Positions 8,622 to 16,581 of a stretch of DNA of 64,000 nucleotides are shown piece by piece. The translations under genes and the position numbers were made by a program. How positions within the stretch are numbered: position 1 is the stretch's first letter; every line of letters starts with the position of its first letter. The stretch lies in NCBI RefSeq assembly GCF_028994805.1, contig NZ_JAJQQP010000009.1, forward strand, positions 89,009-153,008, in the 5' to 3' direction. The notes beneath the pieces were generated by a model. It had not been told where the DNA came from. It did not search any database and saw only the letters and a program-made list of their open reading frames with translations. The DNA is from Promicromonospora iranensis (GTDB lineage Bacteria > Actinomycetota > Actinomycetes > Actinomycetales > Cellulomonadaceae).

Positions 8622-9193
8622 TGGAGCCCACCGTCCAGGACGCCGCGGACTTCGGCCCGCCCGACGACGGCCAGCAGCGGCTGTGGACGCCGCACCGCAT
8701 GGTCTACATCGGCGGCCAGGACAAGCCAGCCGACTCGACGGTCGGGCAGTGTCCGTTCTGCCGCATCCCGCAGGGCGACGACGAGCAGGGGCTCGTCGTC
8801 GCCCGCGGGCAGCGGTGCTACGTCGTGCTGAACCTCTACCCGTACAACTCCGGGCACCTGATGGTGCTCCCGTACCGGCACGTCTCGGACTACACGGACC
8901 TCGACGCGGACGAGACGGTCGAGCTGGCACAGATGACTCAGCAGGCCATGCGCGTGTCGCGCGCCGTGTACGCGCCCGCAGGCTTCAATCTTGGTATCAA
9001 CCAGGGCGAGGTGGCGGGCGCGGGCATCGCGGCGCACCTGCACCAGCACGTGGTGCCGCGCTGGCTGGGCGACGCGAACTTCCTGCCCGTCGTCGGCCAG
9101 ACCAAGGCGTTGCCCGAGCTGCTGGGAGAGACTCGCCGCCGGCTCGCGGAGGCGTGGGTGACCGCAGGGGGCGGCAACCAAGAGGAGAACTGA
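8621..9193 (+). CDS. HIT-family AP4A phosphorylase/hydrolase
   Basis: A 190-residue protein with the histidine triad HLHQHVV near residue 145 and an upstream CPFC motif. The second half of such CxxC zinc sites is often replaced in this group. It corresponds by sequence and position to M. tuberculosis Rv2613c, a diadenosine tetraphosphate phosphorylase, between thrS and pgsA. It is translationally coupled to both neighbours (1-bp overlap upstream, 0-bp gap downstream). Confidence 0.88.
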   Translation: MEPTVQDAADFGPPDDGQQRLWTPHRMVYIGGQDKPADSTVGQCPFCRIPQGDDEQGLVVARGQRCYVVLNLYPYNSGHLMVLPYRHVSDYTDLDADETVELAQMTQQAMRVSRAVYAPAGFNLGINQGEVAGAGIAAHLHQHVVPRWLGDANFLPVVGQTKALPELLGETRRRLAEAWVTAGGGNQEEN

Positions 9194-9823
9194 ATGTTAC
9201 GGAGCCTGCGCTCCCTCATGACGACGGTGTTCACGCCCCTGGCCCGGCTGCTGCTCGCGCTGCGGGTCTCACCGGACGCCGTGACCGTCGCCGGCACGCT
9301 GATCGTCTCGGCGATCTCACTGACGCTGTTCCCCCTGGGGCACACGCTCGTGGGCGGCCTCCTGGTCGGGTTCTTCGTCCTGTTCGACTCGCTCGACGGG
9401 GTGATGGCGCGCATGTCCGGACGCTCCGGCCCGTGGGGCGCGTTCCTCGACTCCACGCTGGACCGCGTGGCCGACGGCGCGGTGTTCGGCGGCATCATGC
9501 TCTGGTTCGTCCTGCACCCCGACGAGCACCACGGCATGTGGGGCATCGCCGTCGCGCTGGCCTGCCTGGTGCTCGGCAGCGTGGTGCCGTACGCCCGGGC
9601 CCGGGCCGAGAGCGTCGGGGCCACCGCGCAGGTCGGCATCGCCGAGCGCGCCGACCGGCTCCTGCTGGCACTCGTCCCGTTCACGTTCATGCAGGTCGGC
9701 CTGCCGGTGGTGGTGCTGGAGGTCGTCCTGACGCTGCTGGCGCTGGCGAGCCTCGTGACCGTGCTCCAGCGCATGGCCACGGTGCGCGCACAGCTCACCC
9801 GCCGAGCCGAGCAGGGGGCCTGA
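9194..9823 (+). CDS. pgsA: phosphatidylinositol phosphate synthase (CDP-alcohol phosphatidyltransferase)
   Basis: A 209-residue integral membrane enzyme with the CDP-alcohol signature D-x2-DG-x2-AR-x8-G-x3-D-x3-D, visible as DSLDGVMARMSGRSGPWG followed by FLDSTLD. About six hydrophobic helices follow. It joins CDP-diacylglycerol to inositol phosphate, the first committed step to phosphatidylinositol and its mannosides. Its position before the PIM acyltransferase and pimA fits the M. tuberculosis pgsA1 order. Gene stop and the next ATG overlap (TGATG). Confidence 0.9.
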   Translation: MLRSLRSLMTTVFTPLARLLLALRVSPDAVTVAGTLIVSAISLTLFPLGHTLVGGLLVGFFVLFDSLDGVMARMSGRSGPWGAFLDSTLDRVADGAVFGGIMLWFVLHPDEHHGMWGIAVALACLVLGSVVPYARARAESVGATAQVGIAERADRLLLALVPFTFMQVGLPVVVLEVVLTLLALASLVTVLQRMATVRAQLTRRAEQGA

Positions 9824-10776
9824 TGAACGTCGCGTCGGCGTACACGTTCGCCTGGCGGAACGCCACGAAGATCCCCGAGCCCGTCCTGCGGGCCCTGTTC
9901 ACCGTGGTGGCCGACGTCACCTGGCTGCGGCACGGCAAGAGCGTGCGGCGCATGGAGCAGAACTACGCCCGCGTCCGGCCGGACCTCGACGCTGCCGCGA
10001 TTCGCCGCCTGTCCCGCGCCGGGATGCGCAGCTACATGCGGTACTTCCGCGAGGCGTTCACCCTGCAGGGCATCACCCCCGAGCAGCTGCGGGCACGCGT
10101 CCGCGTGGAGGGCTACGACGAGCACGTCCGGCCGGTGGTCGACGACGGGGGAGCGGTCTCGCTGGCGCTGGGCCACCTCGGCAACTGGGACCTGGCCGGC
10201 GCGTACGGCTCCCAGTACCTCGCGAGCGTGCTCACGGTCGCCGAGCGGCTCAAGCCCGACGAGCTGTTCGAGGAGTTCGTGCGGTTCCGCGGCTCGCTCG
10301 GCATCGACGTGCTGGCCCTCGGCAACGGCGACGTGCTCGGCGCCCTGATCCGCGGCGCCAAGGAGGGCAGCAAGCTCATCCCGCTGCTCAGCGACCGCGA
10401 CCTCACCTCGACCGGTATCGAGGTGGACCTCGCCGGCCACCGGGCCCGCGTGGCCGCGGGGCCGGCCCTGCTCGGCCTGGAGGCCGGCGTCCCCGTGCAC
10501 GCGGTGGGCATCACGTACGAGCGGCTGCACGGCGCCCGGCGTCGGGCCGCCCGGACGCCGTGGGGGATCGTCATCCGGTTCTACCCGCCCCTGCCCGTGC
10601 CCGACGCCGCGCTGCCCCGCGACGAGCGGTCACGCCTGCTCACCCAGGGCTGGGTCGACCAGCTCGCAGAGACGGTCGTCGAGCACACCCACGACTGGCA
10701 CATGCTGCAGCGCGTGTTCGTCGCCGACCTCGGGCCCGCCCGGCAGAAGGCCGCCCGCCCGCGGGAGACCGGATGA
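9823..10776 (+). CDS. phosphatidylinositol mannoside acyltransferase (PatA-like, LpxL/HtrB fold)
   Basis: A 317-residue membrane-associated acyltransferase of the lauroyl/myristoyl family. The H-x4-D catalytic motif is seen as LGHLGNWDLAG near residue 115, with further family blocks AKEGSKLIPLLSDRDL and GPALLGLEAGVPVHAVG. Equivalent to Rv2611c, which acylates the mannose of PIM1/PIM2. It lies between pgsA and pimA with 1-bp and 4-bp overlaps, so it is one translationally coupled unit. Confidence 0.88.
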   Translation: MNVASAYTFAWRNATKIPEPVLRALFTVVADVTWLRHGKSVRRMEQNYARVRPDLDAAAIRRLSRAGMRSYMRYFREAFTLQGITPEQLRARVRVEGYDEHVRPVVDDGGAVSLALGHLGNWDLAGAYGSQYLASVLTVAERLKPDELFEEFVRFRGSLGIDVLALGNGDVLGALIRGAKEGSKLIPLLSDRDLTSTGIEVDLAGHRARVAAGPALLGLEAGVPVHAVGITYERLHGARRRAARTPWGIVIRFYPPLPVPDAALPRDERSRLLTQGWVDQLAETVVEHTHDWHMLQRVFVADLGPARQKAARPRETG

Positions 10777-12002
10777 GAGGCGCCCGGCGCCGCAGTCACC
10801 GCGCGCTGCGGGTCGGCATCGTCTGCCCCTACTCCTTCGACGCCCCCGGCGGCGTCCAGTTCCACGTGCGCGACCTCGCCGAGGCGCTGCAGGCCGCCGG
10901 CCACGAGGTGTCGGTGCTCGCCCCGTCCAGCGACGACATCAACCTGCCCGGGGTCGTCACCGCCGCCGGCCGCGCCGTCCCCGTGCCCTACAACGGGTCG
11001 GTCGCACGGCTCACCTTCGGGCCGCTCACCGCGACCCGCGTCCGCCGCTGGCTGGAGGGCGGCATCGAGGGCCACCCCTTCGACATCGTCCACCTGCACG
11101 AGCCGATGGTGCCGTCGTTGTCGATGCTCGCGCTGTGGCAGGCGACCGAGCCGGTGGTCGCCACCTTCCACACCTCGCAGGTGCGCTCGCGAGCGCTCCA
11201 GGTCGCCTACCCGCTCGTGCGCCAGTCCCTGGAGAAGATCGCCGCCCGCATCGCCGTCTCCGAGGACGCCCGCCGCACCCTCGTGGACCACCTCGGTGGC
11301 GACGCCGTCGTGATCCCGAACGGCGTCTACACCGAGGTGTTCTCGAGCAGCCCACGCCGCCCCGAGTGGACCGGGACCCCCGACGCGCCGACCGTCGCGT
11401 TCCTCGGCCGCCTCGACGAGCCGCGCAAGGGACTGAGCCTCCTCGTGCAGGCCGTCCCCACCATCCTCGCCGGCATTCCCGGCGCCCGGTTCCTGGTGGC
11501 GGGCCGCGGCGACGGCATCGTCGCCGAGACCCGCGAGCTGCTGGGGGAGCAGGCCTCGTCCGTCGAGTTCCTCGGCGGAGTCACCGACGCCGAGAAGGCC
11601 CAGCTGCTCGCCTCCGCCGACCTCTACGTGGCGCCGCAGACCGGCGGGGAGAGCTTCGGCATCGTGCTCGTCGAGGCCATGGCCGCCGGTGCCGTGGTGG
11701 TGGCCAGCGACCTGGGCGCCTTCCAGCGCGTCCTGGACGACGGCGCGGCGGGCGCCCTGTTCCGCAACGGCGACCCCGCCGACCTCGCCGACACGGTGCT
11801 GTCGCTGCTGGCCGACCCGGCGCGGCGCGAGGCCTACCGCGCCCACGCCGCCGAGTGGGTCCAGCGGTTCGACTGGTCCGGCGTCACCGAGCAGGTGCTC
11901 GCCGTGTACGACATGACGCTCGCCGCCGACAACGCGATCGGCGGCGACGTCGTCGGACGGGTCATGGGGCTGTTCCCACGCCGTGTGGGAGGCGACGCAT
12001 GA
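10773..12002 (+). CDS. pimA: phosphatidyl-myo-inositol mannosyltransferase PimA
   Basis: A 409-residue GT4 (GT-B fold) glycosyltransferase starting MRGARRRSHRALRVGIVCPY. Family features: the N-terminal glycine-rich loop DAPGGVQFHVRDLAEAL, acceptor-site HLHEPMVPSLS, GRLDEPRKGL, and the C-terminal EX7E motif (ESFGIVLVEAMAAG). It transfers mannose from GDP-mannose to phosphatidylinositol on the cytoplasmic membrane face. The ATG overlaps the acyltransferase stop (ATGA), and its own stop overlaps the next gene in the same way. Confidence 0.93.
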   Translation: MRGARRRSHRALRVGIVCPYSFDAPGGVQFHVRDLAEALQAAGHEVSVLAPSSDDINLPGVVTAAGRAVPVPYNGSVARLTFGPLTATRVRRWLEGGIEGHPFDIVHLHEPMVPSLSMLALWQATEPVVATFHTSQVRSRALQVAYPLVRQSLEKIAARIAVSEDARRTLVDHLGGDAVVIPNGVYTEVFSSSPRRPEWTGTPDAPTVAFLGRLDEPRKGLSLLVQAVPTILAGIPGARFLVAGRGDGIVAETRELLGEQASSVEFLGGVTDAEKAQLLASADLYVAPQTGGESFGIVLVEAMAAGAVVVASDLGAFQRVLDDGAAGALFRNGDPADLADTVLSLLADPARREAYRAHAAEWVQRFDWSGVTEQVLAVYDMTLAADNAIGGDVVGRVMGLFPRRVGGDA

Positions 12003-12586
12003 CCTGGTCCGAGATCGCGCTCATCGCGCTGGGGGCGCTCGCGGTCGGCCTGCTGCTCGCCTGGCGGGGCGCCTCCCGGCTGGACCGGCTGCACCGCAAG
12101 GTCGCCGCGTCGCGGATCGCGCTCGACGCGCAGCTCGTGCGCAGGGCTTCGACGGCGGTCGAGCTCGCGGCCTCGGGCGCGCTGGACCCCGCGAGCGCGA
12201 TCCTGGTGGCGGACGCCGCGTACACGGCGTCGGACGCCGGACCGGTGACCTCGCCCGCCGCCGCGTTGAAGATGGACGGGCTGGGACCGGAGCGGGAGCG
12301 GGCCGAGTCCGGGCTCACGGCGACCCTGCGCGAGGCCATGGGGTCGCCGGAGTCGATACAGCTCCTGCAGGCGGGGCCGTCGGGCGAGGTCGTGGCGGCG
12401 CTCGCCGCCGCCTGGTACCGCGCGACGCTGGCGCGCCGGTTCCACAACGAGGCGGTCGCGCAGACGCGGAGGGTGCGCAAGCTCTGGTACGTCCGGCTGT
12501 TCCACCTGGCGGGCCGGGCGCCGATGCCGCGCACCGTCGAGCTGGACGATGCCCTGCCGCACGCCCTGGAGCCCAACGGCGGATGA
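11999..12586 (+). CDS. single-pass membrane protein, distantly LemA-like
   Basis: A 195-residue protein. Residues 4-24 form one membrane helix ([20 protein letters not shown]), followed by a long helical cytoplasmic or external domain. The block [20 protein letters not shown] and the later [14 protein letters not shown] resemble the helical core of LemA proteins, but the similarity is weak. It is coupled to pimA by an ATGA overlap and occupies the place of the Rv2609c-region membrane protein in mycobacteria. A role in cell-envelope lipid synthesis is inferred only from position. Confidence 0.7.
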   Translation: MTWSEIALIALGALAVGLLLAWRGASRLDRLHRKVAASRIALDAQLVRRASTAVELAASGALDPASAILVADAAYTASDAGPVTSPAAALKMDGLGPERERAESGLTATLREAMGSPESIQLLQAGPSGEVVAALAAAWYRATLARRFHNEAVAQTRRVRKLWYVRLFHLAGRAPMPRTVELDDALPHALEPNGG

Positions 12587-12704
12587 CCGCCCCGCGAACG
12601 GCGGACGGGGCGGGCCGGGGCGGACGATAAGATCTAGGCAGGGCGCCGACCGCGCCCGGAACGACCGGCGTCGATCCCATCGGCGAGAACTTTGCGAGGT
12701 AACC

Positions 12705-13619
12705 GTGACTGAATCCGTGACCGGCGAGAACACCGTGGGTACGGTCGGCACCGCGCGCGTGAAGCGCGGTATGGCCGAGATGCTCAAGGGCGGCGTCATC
12801 ATGGACGTCGTCACGCCCGACCAGGCGAAGATCGCCGAGGACGCGGGTGCGGTGGCCGTCATGGCGCTGGAGCGGGTGCCTGCTGACATCCGTGCGCAGG
12901 GCGGCGTGTCGCGCATGAGCGACCCCGACATGATCGACGGCATCATCGAGGCCGTCTCGATCCCCGTGATGGCGAAGGCGCGCATCGGGCACTTCGTCGA
13001 GGCGCAGGTGCTGCAGTCGCTCGGTGTCGACTACATCGACGAGTCCGAGGTGCTGACGCCGGCGGACTACACCAACCACATCGAGAAGTGGAACTTCACC
13101 GTGCCGTTCGTGTGCGGTGCGACGAACCTGGGTGAGGCGCTGCGCCGCATCACCGAGGGTGCGGCGATGATCCGCTCGAAGGGTGAGGCCGGCACGGGCG
13201 ACGTGTCGAACGCGACCACGCACATGCGCCAGATCCGCCAGCAGATCCGCCGCCTCACGTCGCTCCCGGAGGACGAGCTCTTCGTCGCCGCCAAGGAGCT
13301 GCAGGCGCCGTACGAGCTGGTCAAGGAGGTCGCGACCACGGGCAAGCTCCCGGTCGTGCTGTTCACGGCGGGCGGCATCGCCACGCCGGCGGACGCCGCG
13401 ATGATGATGCAGCTCGGTGCCGAGGGCGTGTTCGTCGGCTCCGGCATCTTCAAGTCGGGCAACCCGGCCCAGCGCGCCAAGGCGATCGTCCAGGCCACCA
13501 CGTTCTTCGACGACGCCGACGTGATCGCCAAGGTCTCGCGTGGTCTCGGCGAGGCGATGGTCGGCATCAACGTCGAGGAGGAGCCGGCGCCGGTGCGGCT
13601 GGCGGAGCGCGGCTGGTGA
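12705..13619 (+). CDS. pdxS: pyridoxal 5'-phosphate synthase lyase subunit PdxS
   Basis: A 304-residue TIM-barrel enzyme that builds PLP from ribose 5-phosphate, glyceraldehyde 3-phosphate and ammonia supplied by PdxT. Visible motifs: [19 protein letters not shown], the Lys loop [26 protein letters not shown], and the phosphate-binding [18 protein letters not shown] segment ([16 protein letters not shown]). It starts at GTG 12705 with GAGG upstream. Its last 57 coding bases plus the stop lie in a 60-bp repeat found again at 16264. Its partner pdxT is 25.8 kb away instead of next door. Confidence 0.96.
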   Translation: MTESVTGENTVGTVGTARVKRGMAEMLKGGVIMDVVTPDQAKIAEDAGAVAVMALERVPADIRAQGGVSRMSDPDMIDGIIEAVSIPVMAKARIGHFVEAQVLQSLGVDYIDESEVLTPADYTNHIEKWNFTVPFVCGATNLGEALRRITEGAAMIRSKGEAGTGDVSNATTHMRQIRQQIRRLTSLPEDELFVAAKELQAPYELVKEVATTGKLPVVLFTAGGIATPADAAMMMQLGAEGVFVGSGIFKSGNPAQRAKAIVQATTFFDDADVIAKVSRGLGEAMVGINVEEEPAPVRLAERGW

Positions 13620-13621
13620 CG
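13562..13621. repeat. direct repeat copy 1 (pdxS 3' end, attL-like)
   Basis: These 60 bases, the pdxS 3' end with its stop codon and two further bases, recur without a mismatch at 16264-16323 in the same orientation. After one mismatch and five more identical bases, both copies continue into related but diverged hairpin terminators. This is the arrangement expected when an element integrates at a gene 3' end and restores it. Confidence 0.9.
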
Positions 13622-13661
13622 CTCTGTTCCCAGGGCGTTGATCTGCCCTAATGCGGTTGAA

Positions 13662-13694
13662 GAGGCCCTGCAGACTTCACCTCTGCAGGGCCTC
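13662..13694 (+). terminator. hairpin terminator after pdxS (left copy)
   Basis: A stem of 12-13 bp (13662-13674 with 13682-13694) and a loop of about 7 nt. It is followed by GCTGTCTCG, without a real T-run, so it is weaker than its counterpart at 16363. Both hairpins sit the same distance from the 60-bp repeat. Confidence 0.7.
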
Positions 13695-13717
13695 GCTGTC
13701 TCGTCTACGGAGGCTCG

Positions 13718-14716
13718 GTGCAGTCTGTGGTTAAGGCGCTAAGGTCGTTCGGTCGATGGTTCCTCACGGGTCGGACTGCGCGAAAGCCGATCAGTGCGGA
13801 CGGTTCCCGCGAACCTGAGTCGGGCTGGTCCTGGCGAGCGCCAGTCACGGTGCTCACGGCGCTTGGTGTCCTTTTCGGGGCGCTCACGTGGCTGGACAGC
13901 CGTGCGGCCAACCGCGAGCAGATTGAGCTGGCGACCGAGGCCAACGAGCGAGAGCGGGCCGACTGGCAACGCGAGGAAGCCCAGCGGGCAGCGGAGTCGA
14001 CGACCGTAGCCGAGGGGCCCGTTCGCCTGTCCGCCGGGTACCCCTTCTGGATGGGGCCGAAGGGCTACGCCTTTCCCGACGCGCTGTTGGATCTCGGCGG
14101 GTTGCCGTGGGACTCGAGTGCACCTGCGCAAGAGCCGGGTTACCGGTGGCTCGCGAGCGGTCCGATCGCATGGGTACCGACGAGCGCATGGGAGTCGGAC
14201 GTCGTTGTCGAGGCGACAGCGTCCGGAACGGTCCTGGTGCAAGGTGTCGAGGTACGCGACCGGACGTGTGTCGAACCCCTGGACGGGACTTTTCTTGGTA
14301 TGCCCAATGTGGGCGGCCCCGGAGAAGACGCGCCGCCCATCCTCCTTGGGGTGGATGTTGAGGCGCCGCGGCCGGTCACCCGCGAGCGGGACGGGCTGAA
14401 GGAGTTGGGAGACCCTTGGACCGGCCAGCTCGCGCTGGAAAAGGGTGACGCCCGGGCGGTCTCGGTGCGCTTCGTAGCAGCGACGAAGCACTGTACGTTC
14501 AAGGCCGACCTGGTCGTGCACGCGAACGGCGCCATCCACCGCATCCCCCTCCCTCATGGGTGGGGCGAGAACGGCGCGCCGGACGGCTACACGTTCGAGA
14601 TCTCCGGGCCTGTGGCGTCGTACCAGAATGCCTACTACGTCGAGGCGTACGACGACACGGTGATCCAGACGCTTCCTCTGGACGCGGTGGCGGGCTTCAT
14701 CCGATCCGAGGGCTGA
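13718..14716 (+). CDS. membrane-anchored protein of unknown function (islet cargo)
   Basis: A 332-residue protein starting with GTG behind GGAGG. Residues of about 38-55 form one membrane helix (APVTVLTALGVLFGALTW). A short charged helix follows (REQIELATEANERERADW), typical of a coiled-coil neck, then a 250-residue, probably beta-rich exposed domain ending GFIRSEG. It contains two Cys (RTCVEP, KHCTFK). No family was recognised. It sits only in the repeat-flanked islet, ahead of the ATPase gene, and differs in base use from the core genes on both sides. Confidence 0.7.
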   Translation: MQSVVKALRSFGRWFLTGRTARKPISADGSREPESGWSWRAPVTVLTALGVLFGALTWLDSRAANREQIELATEANERERADWQREEAQRAAESTTVAEGPVRLSAGYPFWMGPKGYAFPDALLDLGGLPWDSSAPAQEPGYRWLASGPIAWVPTSAWESDVVVEATASGTVLVQGVEVRDRTCVEPLDGTFLGMPNVGGPGEDAPPILLGVDVEAPRPVTRERDGLKELGDPWTGQLALEKGDARAVSVRFVAATKHCTFKADLVVHANGAIHRIPLPHGWGENGAPDGYTFEISGPVASYQNAYYVEAYDDTVIQTLPLDAVAGFIRSEG

Positions 14717-14848
14717 CCGCGAGGCTCCGCGGGCATCGCTACCGGATGCCGTGGGATCTGATCCAGCCACCAAGTGGCGTAGGTCAGCGCGGTTCAAGAG
14801 CATGGAGATGCTCGCGGACCGAACGCACTCGACTGCGACCCGCATCGT

Positions 14849-14936
14849 GCGGATCAGCGACTTTTTCTTTGCAGAACAGCGACTTGGGCTCTGCAGAACA
14901 GCGGGTTGACGCTTGCAGAACAGCGACTTACGAGGT
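14849..14936. repeat. four direct repeats with exact 22-bp period upstream of the ATPase gene
   Basis: Units begin at 14849, 14871, 14893 and 14915. The 15-base core GCAGAACAGCGACTT is exact in units 2 and 4, has two changes in unit 3 and two in unit 1; each is followed by a 7-base variable spacer. A 22-bp period is two turns of B-DNA, so all cores face the same side of the helix. The array ends 11 bp before the ATPase GTG, so it overlaps the promoter or leader. Confidence 0.85.
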
Positions 14937-14947
14937 GTCATAGTGTC

Positions 14948-16210
14948 GTGACCTCGAACGATATCCTGTCTCGCCATGCCCTCCCGTGGGCCAAGGAGCT
15001 CGTCGATTCCTTCCCTGCTGTCGTCGTCGAGGGTGCGCGACAGGTGGGCAAGAGCACACTCGCGACGATGCTTGTCGAGGGCTCGGAGCGCCCTGCGCGT
15101 TACCTCACCCTGGACGACGACGTCATGCGCGCCGCCGCGCAGAACGACCCGCAGGCCTTCGTGAATCAGATCCCCGACGGGATGCTCGTCATCGACGAGA
15201 TCCAGCGTGCCCCCGAACTGTTGCTGCCGATCAAGGCGTCCATCGACCGGCACCGCACCGCGGGCCGGTTCCTTCTCACCGGGTCGGCCGACCTCCTGCG
15301 GCTCGAACGAACGCCGGACTCTCTCGCGGGCCGAGCGGTCACATTGCCGCTGCGGACCTTGAGTCAGGGGGAGATCAACGGTCGTCTCGACGACTTCGTG
15401 ACCCGCTTCGTTGCCGGGGTGGATCCCTTTGACGTCCGCTCGACAGTCTCGCGTGAGGACTACGCGAACCTCCTCGCAGCAGGCGGATATCCGGAGGTCT
15501 TCCGGCGGTCACCGCGACTGCGTGCAGCCTGGTTCGATGGATACATCGACCGCATCGTCCAGCGCGACGCCCGCGATGTCCGGCGCCTCGTCGACGGGAA
15601 CCGCTTGGCGACGGTCCTGCGCCTGGTCGCGGCGAACCAAGCCGGTGAGGTGGTCCGCGCCCGCCTCTCGCGAGACGCCGATGTCCCCGAGACGACCATG
15701 ACCGCTTACCTCGATCTCGTCGAGACGCTGTATCTCGTCGAGAGGATTCGACCGTGGACGGGGAACCTCACGACCCGCCAGGCTGGCAAGGCCAAGGGGC
15801 TCGTCACCGATTCCGCGCTCGCCATGCATCTCTCGGGCGTCACACCGGCCCGTGCTGCTGCACTCGTCGGCGGCGGCGAGCTGCTGGGTCCTCTGCTGGA
15901 AGGTCTCGTGGTCTCCGAGCTGCGCAAGCAGCAGACCTGGAGCGATACCCGGTTCTCCGTCTTCCACTACCGCGAGACGTCGGGTGTGGAGGTGGACGTC
16001 CTCCTTGAGCTCGACGACGGCCGGGTCCTCGGCCTCGAGGTGAAAGCGAAGCAGACCTACAAGCCCGAGCACTTCCGTGGTCTGCAGCGGCTTGCCGAGC
16101 GTCTGGGCGACCGGTTCCTGGGGGGAATCGTGCTCGGCACTGCGGACCAGGGTGTGCGGTTCGGCGAAAAGCTCGTCGGGTTGCCCATCGCCTCCCTGTG
16201 GGAGCTCTAA
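14948..16210 (+). CDS. AAA+ ATPase with DUF4143 C-terminal domain
   Basis: A 420-residue protein. The Walker A motif is EGARQVGKSTLA (residues ~30-41) and Walker B is GMLVIDEIQRAPEL, the typical pair of the AAA_14/DUF4143 family. FLLTGSADLLRLERTPDSL is the sensor-1 region. The C-terminal DUF4143 part ends with a nuclease-like fold carrying GVEVDVLLELDDGRVLGLEVKA (D...E-x-K), which may or may not be active. Function in the family is unsettled, possibly defence or element maintenance. GTG start behind GAGG; the four-repeat array lies directly upstream. Confidence 0.87.
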   Translation: MTSNDILSRHALPWAKELVDSFPAVVVEGARQVGKSTLATMLVEGSERPARYLTLDDDVMRAAAQNDPQAFVNQIPDGMLVIDEIQRAPELLLPIKASIDRHRTAGRFLLTGSADLLRLERTPDSLAGRAVTLPLRTLSQGEINGRLDDFVTRFVAGVDPFDVRSTVSREDYANLLAAGGYPEVFRRSPRLRAAWFDGYIDRIVQRDARDVRRLVDGNRLATVLRLVAANQAGEVVRARLSRDADVPETTMTAYLDLVETLYLVERIRPWTGNLTTRQAGKAKGLVTDSALAMHLSGVTPARAAALVGGGELLGPLLEGLVVSELRKQQTWSDTRFSVFHYRETSGVEVDVLLELDDGRVLGLEVKAKQTYKPEHFRGLQRLAERLGDRFLGGIVLGTADQGVRFGEKLVGLPIASLWEL

Positions 16211-16263
16211 CTGGATTCCCTGGTGACCTGAGGTCTGCTCGGGTGCGCGACAATCTTGGACCA

Positions 16264-16323
16264 CGGCATCAACGTCGAGGAGGAGCCGGCGCCGGTGCGG
16301 CTGGCGGAGCGCGGCTGGTGACG
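16264..16323. repeat. direct repeat copy 2 (orphan pdxS 3' end, attR-like)
   Basis: An exact 60-bp copy of the pdxS 3' end, including an in-frame-looking GAGCGCGGCTGGTGA, but with no pdxS sequence before it. The upstream bases bear no likeness to pdxS, so the left limit of the repeat is sharp at 16264. Confidence 0.9.
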
Positions 16324-16362
16324 TTCTGTCCTGTGGGCGTTGCTCTGCCCTAAGGAACTGGA

Positions 16363-16402
16363 GAGGCCCCGCGGACTTGGTGTCCGCGGGGCCTCTTTGT
16401 CT
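16363..16402 (+). terminator. Rho-independent terminator (probable original pdxS terminator)
   Basis: A 14-bp perfect stem (16363-16376 with 16382-16395), loop TTGGT, then TTTGTCTC. It is stronger than the diverged copy at 13662, so this is likely the ancestral host terminator left behind the islet. Its stem is almost the same as that after the GH48 gene at 26549. Confidence 0.85.
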
Positions 16403-16432
16403 CCTGGTGCGCGCCCGGAAGGGAGAGCCAGC

Positions 16433-16468
16433 ACGGTCCGCTGAGGGACGCTGACCGCAGCGGACCGT
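16433..16468. terminator. hairpin downstream of the alpha/beta hydrolase operon
   Basis: An inverted repeat with 11-bp arms (ACGGTCCGCTG and its complement) around a 14-nt loop. It lies 114 bp beyond the stop of the minus-strand hydrolase gene. No T-run is seen on either side, so its role as terminator is uncertain. Nothing else is visible in the 16403-16581 gap. Confidence 0.4.
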
Positions 16469-16581
16469 CCTGAGCCCTCGCGTTACGCGCGCAGGAAGCT
16501 CAGCCATCACCGGCGCCACACCACGCCGCGGAACGAGGTGAGAAGACCTCGGTTGCAAATCACCTTGTGTCGTCTGTTGCC

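Larger units (their letters stand above)
13622..16323. mobile_element. 2.7-kb islet inserted at the pdxS 3' end (no integrase seen)
   Basis: The interval is bounded by the two copies of the 60-bp pdxS 3'-end repeat. It holds a membrane-anchored protein of unknown function and an AAA+/DUF4143 ATPase, with codon use and base composition visibly less GC-biased than the pdxS block (for example TTTTTCTTT at 14862). No recombinase gene is present, so it is either a defective integrative element mobilised in trans or the product of a recombination that duplicated the pdxS tail. Confidence 0.6.
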
